Below are positions 8,765 to 16,022 of a stretch of DNA of 64,000 nucleotides, one piece after another (position 1 is the first letter of the stretch; each line of letters starts with the position of its first letter). Under the pieces are notes generated by a model that worked only from the letters and a program-made list of their open reading frames with translations, did not search any database and was not told the DNA's origin. This stretch comes from JACQFZ01 sp041485885 (GTDB taxonomy: Bacteria > Pseudomonadota > Gammaproteobacteria > Acidiferrobacterales > Sulfurifustaceae). The stretch covers positions 62,001 through 126,000 of the forward strand of contig JBGPKL010000005.1 of the NCBI GenBank assembly GCA_041485885.1. Direction: 5' to 3'. The position numbers and the translations under genes are program-made.

Positions 8765-8992
8765 CTTTCCTCCTAGAAGCCCTTGACGAATTTCTGTGCT
8801 GGGAAATTTTGTCGTTGGCGCCGCGCGGGAACCACGATTGGTTTCGACGACAGTGCCGTCTTAGAATTCCGCGCGGCGCGGCGGCATTGATAGTGTCGCA
8901 TCGACGCGTGCGTCATCTTGACAACAACCCCGCAGGCGGTCAATCGCGGCTTCCGCTGGGCGGGCGGAAATGTCTCCCTCGGTGGACGCGCG

Positions 8993-10243
8993 CTACATAA
9001 GCCCGGCGAAGGGCTGCACATCGACCGTCGCGCCCGGCTCGGTGTCGCCACACTCGGGTGGCAGAACGATGAAACAGTTGGCGACGCTCATCGAGCTTAG
9101 AATCCCCGAACCCTGATTTCCGGTGCTGCGCACGAGCAGCTCCCCGTTCTCATCGCGGCTCAGCACGCCGCGAATAAACTCGGTACGGCCGAGCCGGGTC
9201 TTGAGCGGGCTCAACGAACGCGCGCGAAACGTGAACGGCCGCGACGGTTCGGGCTCGCCCATCAGGCGCTGTAGCGCGGGCTTCACGAATTGATAGAACG
9301 TCACCATCACCGCGACCGGATTTCCCGGCAACCCGAAGAACGCCGATTTCCCGACTCGCCCGAACGCGAAGGGTCGGCCGGGGCGCATCGCCACTTGCCA
9401 GAAGCTCAGTTTGCCGAGCGCCTCGACCGTTTGCTTCACGTAGTCCGCCGCTCCGACGGACACGCCGCCGGACGTGATAACGGCGTCGGCGTTCGCGACG
9501 GCATCCGCGAACGCCTGCGCCACCGCCGAACGCTCGTCACGCACCACGCCCAAATCCAATATTTCGACGCCGAGCGCGGTGAGCATGCCGAATAGCGTGT
9601 ACCGATTGCTGTCATAAATTTTTCCCTCGTCGAGCGGCTCGCCGAGCGAGCTCAGCTCATCGCCCGTGGAAAAAAACGCGACGCGCGCGCGTCGATGGAC
9701 CGGCACGTCGGCGATCCCGAGCGAAGCGAGCAAGCCCAGCTCGGCGGCGAATAAACGCTTCCCAGCCGGCACCGCGATCTGTCCCTTGGCGAGATCTTCC
9801 CCGGCCGCGCGCACGTTTCGCGCGAACTGAGGATCGCTCTTGACCGACACGATATCGCCGCTGACTTGGACCTGTTCCTGTAGCACCACCGTGTCCGTCG
9901 CGCGCGGTATCGGCGCACCGGTCATCACGTGCACGCACTGTCCGCGCCCAACGACGCTCGTGTAAGGGCGACCCGCCCAAGCCGTTCCTACAATGCGGAA
10001 TTCCTTGTTTCCAGCGGCGGGTAGATCCGTCGCGGCAAGCGCGTAGCCGTCCACCGCCGAATTGGTGTGGCCAGGTACGTCGATCGATGAAACGACATCC
10101 TGCGCAAGCACACGCCCGATCGCGGAGCGAAGCCCCGTCGTCTCAACTTCGCCGACCGGATCGACGCTCGCGAGGATGCGCGTGCGCGCGTCGTTGACAC
10201 TAAGACGATGCGGTCGCCGATCCGACCTCACATCCGGCGGCAT
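8993..10243 (-). CDS. moeA: Molybdopterin molybdenumtransferase MoeA
   Basis: The protein has 416 residues. It inserts molybdate (or tungstate) into adenylylated molybdopterin. Visible marks are the N-terminal Ser-Ala-Val-Asp-Gly-Tyr-Ala motif, Ser-Thr-Gly-Asp-Glu-Leu in the MogA-like domain, Ser-Gly-Gly-Val-Ser-Val-Gly, and Gly-Leu-Pro-Gly-Asn-Pro near the metal site, followed by the C-terminal domain IV. The ATG at 10243 has GGAG eight bases upstream; the GTG three codons earlier is less well placed. It is the last gene of the tup-mob-moe run, so its expression probably follows the sigma-54 promoter at 14.37 kb unless the gap of 41 bp holds its own promoter. Confidence 0.95.
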   Translation of the reverse strand: MPPDVRSDRRPHRLSVNDARTRILASVDPVGEVETTGLRSAIGRVLAQDVVSSIDVPGHTNSAVDGYALAATDLPAAGNKEFRIVGTAWAGRPYTSVVGRGQCVHVMTGAPIPRATDTVVLQEQVQVSGDIVSVKSDPQFARNVRAAGEDLAKGQIAVPAGKRLFAAELGLLASLGIADVPVHRRARVAFFSTGDELSSLGEPLDEGKIYDSNRYTLFGMLTALGVEILDLGVVRDERSAVAQAFADAVANADAVITSGGVSVGAADYVKQTVEALGKLSFWQVAMRPGRPFAFGRVGKSAFFGLPGNPVAVMVTFYQFVKPALQRLMGEPEPSRPFTFRARSLSPLKTRLGRTEFIRGVLSRDENGELLVRSTGNQGSGILSSMSVANCFIVLPPECGDTEPGATVDVQPFAGLM

Positions 10244-10284
10244 GTGCCTCACTCCGACCCTTCCTCACTCACGTTATCACCGCT

Positions 10285-10815
10285 TCACTTTTCCTGTTGT
10301 CCTGCGTCTATGCGGTGGATTGCAACGGAGCCCGGTCTAAATTGCAAGAACTGCGTGCATTCGCGATCTGTTTCAATTCGGCTGAGATAGTCCTCGTCAA
10401 AACCAACATACCTAACCATGCGATAACATCGGTAACCCGGTTCGCCTGATGACTCACGTAGACGGATTTTCATCATCCTTTCGCTGAGGCGAGGCGACTT
10501 GCCCGGCTCCGATTTCCACTCCGCCTGAACGAGATACTCAATGACTTTGCCAAATCTCTCGCTATTCGTGCGATCGAAGGTTTCACAAAGATTCGATGCG
10601 ATTCCGGCCCGATAGTCGCATAGCATGATGTAGTCGATGTTGGATCGAGCGACACGTCTTACCTCAGCTAAGAAATCGATCTGGGTCCGTACACACTGGA
10701 GCGAGGAATCAACAAGAAAAACAAAAAGAATGATCAACGCGAGCATTTGGACTATCCGCCTCAGCAGAGAAGGGGCCGATTTATTTCCCCAACTCACCTG
10801 CCAACCTTTCCTCAC
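10285..10815 (-). CDS. Hypothetical single-span membrane protein
   Basis: The 176-residue protein has no recognised family. One strong hydrophobic helix lies near residues 21-37, after a basic N-terminus, and would leave a soluble domain of about 140 residues outside. That domain has six cysteines, including Cys at the helix end, which could form disulphides in the periplasm. The start GTG overlaps the stop of mobB in a GTGA junction, so it is translated with the molybdenum-cofactor operon. Base composition is visibly less GC-rich than in mobB and moeA, suggesting later insertion between them. A role in metal or cofactor handling is only guilt by position. Confidence 0.6.
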   Translation of the reverse strand: MRKGWQVSWGNKSAPSLLRRIVQMLALIILFVFLVDSSLQCVRTQIDFLAEVRRVARSNIDYIMLCDYRAGIASNLCETFDRTNSERFGKVIEYLVQAEWKSEPGKSPRLSERMMKIRLRESSGEPGYRCYRMVRYVGFDEDYLSRIETDRECTQFLQFRPGSVAIHRIDAGQQEK

Positions 10816-11372
10816 GCGCTACGTTCCGCGGCCGGCGACGCGGTGGGGTTCCGGTGCATAATCACGTGCACGATGAAATCGACAATCCGCGCCGGCTCGT
10901 TCAGATCGAGCACCGGAATACCCGGATCGGCAGAGAGCGGCGCGTCGGTGGCGATCGCGACGATCGAACGATCGAGCGCACACAACAACGGGTGGCCGAG
11001 ACTCGGACGATGCAGCTCGATCTTCGGAAACGACTCGGCCTTGAATCCTTCGACCAATATCAGATCGAGTTCCCGCCGATCGAGATGCACCAGCAGATCT
11101 TCGAGCCGCGGCTCGGACGCATCGCCGGTTTCCACAACGAGCGCCCAGCGATGGCGCGAGGCGACGAGCATTTGCGTGGCGCCCGCCTTGCGCAGCTCGT
11201 AGCTGTCCTTGCCGGGCACGTCGGTGTCGAACGAATGGTGCGCATGCTTGACGACGGCGACGCGCAATCCCTGACCGCGAAGCATCGGCAAGATTTTTCG
11301 CAGCAGCGTCGTCTTGCCGGTGCCGCTGTACGCCGCGATTCCCAGTGTCGGGACGCCCGCCGGGTTCAGCAT
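10812..11372 (-). CDS. mobB: Molybdopterin-guanine dinucleotide biosynthesis protein MobB
   Basis: The protein has 186 residues from the ATG at 11372; an open frame runs further upstream but overlaps mobA in another frame and has no MobB character. The P-loop Ser-Gly-Thr-Gly-Lys-Thr-Thr is at residues 16-22, followed by Val-Val-Lys-His-Ala-His-His, typical of MobB GTPases. It helps MobA attach GMP to the molybdenum cofactor to give the bis-MGD form needed by formate dehydrogenase. The start overlaps the end of mobA by seven bases. Confidence 0.92.
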   Translation of the reverse strand: MLNPAGVPTLGIAAYSGTGKTTLLRKILPMLRGQGLRVAVVKHAHHSFDTDVPGKDSYELRKAGATQMLVASRHRWALVVETGDASEPRLEDLLVHLDRRELDLILVEGFKAESFPKIELHRPSLGHPLLCALDRSIVAIATDAPLSADPGIPVLDLNEPARIVDFIVHVIMHRNPTASPAAERSA

Positions 11373-12010
11373 GGGCGCGCTTCGCGCAAACGCACCTCGA
11401 GCGCGTGATGTTCGCCCGGGTCGTTGACGTTGAGGAACGCTTCCGGGCAATCGCTGAAGTCGGCGGTCGCGACGCGGTGCTGCGCGAACCAACGATCGAT
11501 CTTGCGCTCGCCCGCTTCCAGGAATTTCGTCAAGCTCGGAAGTAACGCGCGCTCGAGCAGGAGAAAAACCGGGTGCGTGCGGCTGCCGTCATGCGCCACC
11601 GCGACTTCGGCGCGCTCGCGCGACAGCGCTTGCCCGAGACGCGCGACGAGGTCGGCACCGATCAGCGGGGAATCGCACGGTACCGTTACGACGTAGGACG
11701 TCGTCGCCGTGCGCATGCCGCTCGCGATGCCCGCGAGCGGCCCCTGGTAACCTTCGATGAGATCCGGTACGACACGGACGCCGAACGCGGCGTATCGTTC
11801 TTGATTGCGGTTGGCGCTGACCAGAATTTCGCTCACCTGTGGACGTAACCGCACGATAATGTGCTCGACCATCGGCCGTCCGTTGAGCAACACAAGCCCC
11901 TTGTCCTCACCGCCCATGCGACTCCCGCGACCGCCCGCCAACACCACGCCGGTGATGTTACGCGGCGCGATAGCCGGGTGAGTTGAAACTTGCGATGGTT
12001 CAGCGGTCAT
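11366..12010 (-). CDS. mobA: Molybdenum cofactor guanylyltransferase MobA
   Basis: The protein has 214 residues. The nucleotidyltransferase signature Val-Val-Leu-Ala-Gly-Gly-Arg-Gly-Ser-Arg-Met-Gly-Gly-x-Asp-Lys-Gly lies near residue 20, and a Pro-Cys-Asp-Ser-Pro metal-binding block follows later. It transfers GMP from GTP to molybdopterin. The ATG at 12010 is chosen because it overlaps the stop of the ABC ATPase gene by only 11 bases and leaves a normal N-terminus. Together with mobB and moeA it provides bis-MGD for the formate dehydrogenase encoded at 25.3-28.2 kb. Confidence 0.94.
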   Translation of the reverse strand: MTAEPSQVSTHPAIAPRNITGVVLAGGRGSRMGGEDKGLVLLNGRPMVEHIIVRLRPQVSEILVSANRNQERYAAFGVRVVPDLIEGYQGPLAGIASGMRTATTSYVVTVPCDSPLIGADLVARLGQALSRERAEVAVAHDGSRTHPVFLLLERALLPSLTKFLEAGERKIDRWFAQHRVATADFSDCPEAFLNVNDPGEHHALEVRLREARPC

Positions 12011-12788
12011 CGACGGTGGTCTTGGTTCCTCGTCCAGCGCGCCCACGACGACGGGACGCCTTGTCGAACGCGGCAACGCTGCCGCGCGCGTCCATCGTCG
12101 ACGCGTCGCTGCTCGGCGGCAACAGCGCGATCCGGCCGTCGTCGAGCTCGTAATGATAGTGGGTCAGCGCCGAGAGCGACAGGCGTTCGTGGCTGGTGAG
12201 CACGACCGCCACGCCGCGCGCCTTAAGCTCCGCGATCAACGTGCAAGTGCGGGCGCGCGCTTCTTCGTCGAGGTTCGCGAGCGGCTCGTCCAGTAACAGC
12301 AGTCGCGGCGCCAACACGAGAGCGCGCGCGAGCGCCACGCGTTGACGCTCACCGCCAGACAGCTCGCGCGCATTGCGCGTCGCCAAATGGGAAAGGTCGC
12401 TCGTGGCGAGCGCTTGCTCGACGCGCGCGGCGATCTCCGCGCGGCCGAGCGCGTTTCCGCGCAGTCCGTAGCCGACGTTCGCGGCGACGCTGCAATCGAA
12501 GAGATACGGTTGTTGGTGCAAATAGATCACCGCGCGCCGGTAGCGGCGGCGTGCTTCGTGCCATGGCGCCGCGGCGCCGTCGTACTCAACGCTCGCGCGC
12601 TCGGGCGGATCGAGACCCGCGATAATTTTCAACAACGTCGTCTTGCCGGCGCCGTTGCGACCGCTCAATAAAATACAAGCGCCGGCCGGTATCGCGAGCT
12701 CGGCGATATCGAGAAGGCGCTTGCCACTCGCCGTCGTTTTGACGAGCCCACGAAAGCGCAACAGCGCAGAGGCGACCGACGCGCTCAC
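12000..12788 (-). CDS. tupC: Tungstate ABC transporter ATP-binding protein TupC
   Basis: The 262-residue ABC ATPase has Walker A Gly-Arg-Asn-Gly-Ala-Gly-Lys-Thr-Thr, signature Leu-Ser-Gly-Gly-Glu-Arg-Gln and Walker B Leu-Leu-Leu-Leu-Asp-Glu-Pro, all intact. It lacks the C-terminal TOBE domain of ModC, which together with TupA-type and TupB-type partners points to the tungstate (Tup/Wtp) class. The C-terminal 30 residues are basic and low-complexity. It overlaps tupB by four bases (ATGA). Confidence 0.88.
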   Translation of the reverse strand: MSASVASALLRFRGLVKTTASGKRLLDIAELAIPAGACILLSGRNGAGKTTLLKIIAGLDPPERASVEYDGAAAPWHEARRRYRRAVIYLHQQPYLFDCSVAANVGYGLRGNALGRAEIAARVEQALATSDLSHLATRNARELSGGERQRVALARALVLAPRLLLLDEPLANLDEEARARTCTLIAELKARGVAVVLTSHERLSLSALTHYHYELDDGRIALLPPSSDASTMDARGSVAAFDKASRRRGRAGRGTKTTVDDR

Positions 12789-13483
12789 CGCATTTCTCCT
12801 TTGCCATGCAGCAAGTTCAACGTGAAATTGAGCGAGAGCGCCAACACGAACAACACCAGCCCAAGCGCGATGCCCTGCGCGTACTCACCCCTGCTCGTCT
12901 CGAGCGCTATCGCCGTCGGGATATTGCGCGTCACGTGGTCGATGTTCCCGCCGAGCATCAGCGAAGCGCCGACTTCGGCGATCACGCGCGCGAACGCGGC
13001 AATCACCGCCGCCAGCAAGCCGAACCGCACCTCGCGCATCACCGTCCACATCGCGCGCCACGGCGATGCGCCGAGCGTGCGCGCCGTTTCCCACGCGCGG
13101 CGATCGGCCGCCTGAAGCGCCGAGTGACCGAGCGCGAGGAGTAGTGGAAATCCCAGGACCATTTGGCCGATCACCATCGCACTTTGCGTGAACAATAGCC
13201 GCCAATCGCCGAGCGGACCATTTCGCGTCAGCAGCAAATAAACCGCGAGGCCGACGCAGACCGCCGGAATCGCTTGCAGGCTGTGCACGGTCGAGACGAC
13301 CGGCCGGCGGCCTGGGAAACGAACGTACGCCAACGCGAACGCCGCGATGAGCGCTATCGGCGCGATGATCGCGACGGCGAGCAGCGAGACGCGAAAGGAA
13401 ACGCCGATAATTCCCCACAGCTCGGGATCGCCCGAGAACAGAAGCGCGAACGCTTGTTTACCTGCCGCCCCGAGATCTCCCAT
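12785..13483 (-). CDS. tupB: Tungstate ABC transporter permease TupB
   Basis: The 232-residue permease has about five to six membrane segments and a cytoplasmic Gly-Ala-Ser-Pro-Trp-Arg-Ala block after the 'EAA'-like helix, where TupC docks. The motif Ala-Arg-Val-Ile-Ala-Glu-Val-Gly-Ala-Ser-Leu-Met-Leu-Gly-Gly-Asn is characteristic of TupB/ModB-like permeases. The gene starts three bases after the tupA stop. Confidence 0.9.
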   Translation of the reverse strand: MGDLGAAGKQAFALLFSGDPELWGIIGVSFRVSLLAVAIIAPIALIAAFALAYVRFPGRRPVVSTVHSLQAIPAVCVGLAVYLLLTRNGPLGDWRLLFTQSAMVIGQMVLGFPLLLALGHSALQAADRRAWETARTLGASPWRAMWTVMREVRFGLLAAVIAAFARVIAEVGASLMLGGNIDHVTRNIPTAIALETSRGEYAQGIALGLVLFVLALSLNFTLNLLHGKGEMR

Positions 13484-13486
13484 CGT

Positions 13487-14332
13487 TCATGGTTTCTCAC
13501 GTTGCGTTTGTACGGCGGTGGGAACGAACAGCGCCTCATCGTCGACTTTAAAGCTGGCGATGGTCTGCTGACCGCGTGCGCCGGTAAGCCAATCGATCAG
13601 CGCCATGGCGCCGCGATAGTTGACGTCGGAATACCGGGCGGGATTGACGGCGATGATGCCGTACGGATTGAACAAGCGCTCGTCACCCTCGGACACAATA
13701 GCGAGATCGAGCTTGCGCCGAAGCGCGAGCCAGGTGCCGCGATCCGCGAGCGTATAACCTTGCACTTCGCCCGCCATCTGCAACGCCTGCTCCATCCCTT
13801 GACCGATCGCGCGATACCAGACGCCGGACGGTTTGACGCGGGCGGCGGTCCACAATTCCAGTTCTTTCTTGTGCGTGCCCGAGTCATCGCCGCGCGAAAT
13901 GAAAACGGCGCGGCGCTCGGCAACTTTCGCGAGCGCTTTCGCCGTGTCGTTGAGCGAGCGCACCTCCGCCGGGTCATTCTTCGGCCCGACGATGATGAAG
14001 TCGTTGTACATCAGATCGCGGCGGTTGACGCCGTAGCCGGCGGCGACGAACTTATTCTCGTCCGCGCGCGCGTGCACCATGACGACGTCGACGTCGCCGT
14101 CCTGCCCCATACGCAACGCCTTGCCCGTGCCGACGGCGATGACGTGCACCTTGTAACCGGTATCGCGCTCGAACGCCGGCAACAACACGCGCAACAACCC
14201 CGAGTTCTCGGTGCTGGTCGTCGTCGCGAGCCGGATCGACTGCTGCTGCGCGCCGTTGGACGGCTGCGCGTACAGCGACGCGCAGAGCATCAGCAGCACG
14301 TAGCTCGCTAATCTGGCGAATAAGGAATTCAT
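13487..14332 (-). CDS. tupA: Tungstate ABC transporter substrate-binding protein TupA
   Basis: The protein has 281 residues. A signal peptide (residues 1 to about 29) is followed by Ala-Thr-Thr-Thr-Ser-Thr (Thr37-Thr41), the oxyanion-binding motif of TupA-type tungstate receptors, and a mid-protein Ser-Arg-Gly-Asp-Asp-Ser-Gly-Thr-His motif that closes the same pocket. Molybdate or vanadate binding cannot be excluded from sequence. It is the first gene of the tupABC-mobA-mobB-moeA run and sits directly downstream of a sigma-54 promoter. A longer upstream start would put 17 polar residues before the signal peptide, so the ATG at 14332 is used. Confidence 0.93.
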   Translation of the reverse strand: MNSLFARLASYVLLMLCASLYAQPSNGAQQQSIRLATTTSTENSGLLRVLLPAFERDTGYKVHVIAVGTGKALRMGQDGDVDVVMVHARADENKFVAAGYGVNRRDLMYNDFIIVGPKNDPAEVRSLNDTAKALAKVAERRAVFISRGDDSGTHKKELELWTAARVKPSGVWYRAIGQGMEQALQMAGEVQGYTLADRGTWLALRRKLDLAIVSEGDERLFNPYGIIAVNPARYSDVNYRGAMALIDWLTGARGQQTIASFKVDDEALFVPTAVQTQREKP

Positions 14333-14362
14333 CGGCTTCTCGGCTGAACTATCGCGCTGGGC

Positions 14363-14378
14363 TGCAACTCCGGTGCCA
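14363..14378 (-). promoter_or_regulatory. Sigma-54 promoter of tupA operon
   Basis: Read on the minus strand the sequence is TGGCACCGGAGTTGCA. The GG (-24) and GC (-12) elements are ten bases apart and both blocks match the sigma-54 consensus TGGCAC-N5-TTGCA exactly. It ends about 30 bases before the tupA ATG. The divergent gene next door encodes a sigma-54 activator. Confidence 0.85.
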
Positions 14379-14430
14379 AACAACCGATCTTTGTGGCACT
14401 GGTAATTTTTCGGCGTTCGCGGCCGCGCTC

Positions 14431-14484
14431 ATTTGACAGACGTGTCAAATTGACGCAAGGTACGCGTCGATGGGTCGAAATGAC
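14431..14484. promoter_or_regulatory. Putative activator binding sites upstream of tupA
   Basis: ATTTGACAGACGTGTCAAAT (14431-14450) is a perfect 8+8 inverted repeat. It overlaps the palindrome GTCAAATTGAC (14444-14454), and a related GTCGAAATGAC lies at 14474-14484, centred exactly 30 bp further away. Relative to the predicted tupA start they sit near -98 and -128, the usual range for enhancers of NtrC-type activators. A matching GTCATTTTGAC lies upstream of the fdh operon at 32277. Confidence 0.6.
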
Positions 14485-14573
14485 ACAGACCCCTGCAATA
14501 CTCCGACGGCATCGCCGTCCGCTTAGCTACCGATTTTCATATTGCAAAGGCGACTGGAGTTGAGTGACGCACC

Positions 14574-16001
14574 ATGACAGATGTCACCAAGGTTGCACCC
14601 GCTTCCCACCTGCCGCCCGCCGTGGCGGGAAACTTATCCCGACGCGAAATATCCATCCTCATCGTTGACGACGAGCCCGGCATCCGCAGTTTTCTCCAAC
14701 GAGCCCTCGCCAAAGAGTACGGATTGGTCGAAGCGGTGGAGAACGTCGAAGCCGCCGAGACGTTGCGCGCTCGCTGTCGTTTCGACGTGCTGATCGTGGA
14801 CATTAGCTTACCCGGCCGTTCCGGCCTCGAATGGGTCGAGGCGTTGCATCTCGGCGGCGATCGATCCGACGTGATTTTCATCACGGCGTACGCGGACCTG
14901 AACGCGACCATCGGCGCGCTCCGCGTCGGCGCAGCGGATTTTATTTTGAAGCCGTTTCGCGTCGAGCAACTACTCGCGTCGGTCAAGCGTTGCATCGCGA
15001 AGCGCACGAAGGCGCTGGAACTCGCCGCCCCCGGCCGCGCCGGGGATGAACCGGCGCGAAGCGGCAGGGATGAAATGATCGGCGGCTCGCCGGCGATACA
15101 GGAGATTCGCCGCGTCGTCGAGCGCATCGGACCGACGCCGGTGTCGGTGTTGATCGAGGGTGAGACCGGCACCGGCAAGGAACTCGTCGCGGCGGCGATT
15201 CATCGCGCAAGCCGCCGGCAGGGATCCTTCGTCGCCATCAACTGCGTCGCGATCGCCGCCGAGCTTTTCGAAAGCGAGCTCTTCGGCCACACCAAGGGCG
15301 CGTTTACCGGCGCGCATCAATCGCGCGAAGGTTTGTTCGTCGCGGCGAAAGGCGGCACGCTCTTTCTCGATGAGATTTCCGAGATGCTCCTGCCGATGCA
15401 AGCGAAGCTATTGCGCGTGCTCGAGACGCTGCGCGTTCGACCGGTCGGCGCCGACCATGAAATTCCGGTCGACGTGCGTCTGCTCACCGCGACCAACCGC
15501 AACCTCGCGGAGTCCGTGCGCAAGGGACTGTTCCGCGAAGACCTGTACTTCCGATTGAACGTCGTGAGCGTGAAAGTTCCGACGTTGCGCCAGCGCGCGG
15601 CGGATATACCCGCGCTGCTGGAATATTTCTCGCACCGGCTCGCGGCCGAGCTCGGGGTCGCTTCTTACACGTTTAGTCCCGAGGAGGTCGTGCGCTTGCA
15701 AGCGTACGCGTGGCCCGGCAACGTGCGCGAGCTGCGTAACATCGTCGAACGCGCCCTGCTGCTCGGCCACACGCCGTGCGACAGCGTCGGCGGCGAAGCG
15801 ACCCACGCGCCGGCGGAACCCGGCGTAACCGAGTTTCGTGCCGCGTGGAAGCTGGAAGAGGTGGAGAAACATCACACGCTGCGCGTGCTCGGCGACACGC
15901 ACGGCAACAAATCGGAGGCGGCGCGACGGCTCGGCATCTCTCGCAAAACGCTCGAACGGAAATTGTCCTCTTGGCCGGACACGCGCCGACCGACGAAATA
16001 A
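14574..16001 (+). CDS. Sigma-54-dependent response regulator (NtrC family)
   Basis: The protein has 475 residues. The receiver domain (about 25-145) has the acidic pair Asp32-Asp33, phospho-acceptor Asp76 and the Lys-Pro-Phe switch. The AAA+ domain (about 165-400) has Walker A Gly-Glu-Thr-Gly-Thr-Gly-Lys-Glu and an intact Gly-Ala-Phe-Thr-Gly-Ala loop for contact with sigma-54. The C-terminal Fis-type helix-turn-helix ends the protein (Gly-Asn-Lys-Ser-Glu-Ala-Ala-Arg-Arg-Leu-Gly-Ile-Ser-Arg-Lys-Thr-Leu). The cognate kinase follows 21 bases later. It is divergent from tupA, whose promoter is a near-perfect sigma-54 site, so I infer that it controls tungstate uptake and, through the shared palindrome, formate dehydrogenase. 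Confidence 0.93.
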   Translation: MTDVTKVAPASHLPPAVAGNLSRREISILIVDDEPGIRSFLQRALAKEYGLVEAVENVEAAETLRARCRFDVLIVDISLPGRSGLEWVEALHLGGDRSDVIFITAYADLNATIGALRVGAADFILKPFRVEQLLASVKRCIAKRTKALELAAPGRAGDEPARSGRDEMIGGSPAIQEIRRVVERIGPTPVSVLIEGETGTGKELVAAAIHRASRRQGSFVAINCVAIAAELFESELFGHTKGAFTGAHQSREGLFVAAKGGTLFLDEISEMLLPMQAKLLRVLETLRVRPVGADHEIPVDVRLLTATNRNLAESVRKGLFREDLYFRLNVVSVKVPTLRQRAADIPALLEYFSHRLAAELGVASYTFSPEEVVRLQAYAWPGNVRELRNIVERALLLGHTPCDSVGGEATHAPAEPGVTEFRAAWKLEEVEKHHTLRVLGDTHGNKSEAARRLGISRKTLERKLSSWPDTRRPTK

Positions 16002-16022
16002 GCGCAACCTGGACATCTCACG

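Noticed and set aside
8773..8992. Small minus-strand frame between moeA and tctC
   Set aside because: It has no ribosome site and unlikely composition (many Arg, Ser and Pro). The region more likely holds the tctC promoter.
14394..14415. A plus-strand TGGCAC (14394-14399) as a sigma-54 promoter for the response regulator gene
   Set aside because: There is no TTGC at the needed distance (ATTTT instead), so only the minus-strand site toward tupA is accepted.
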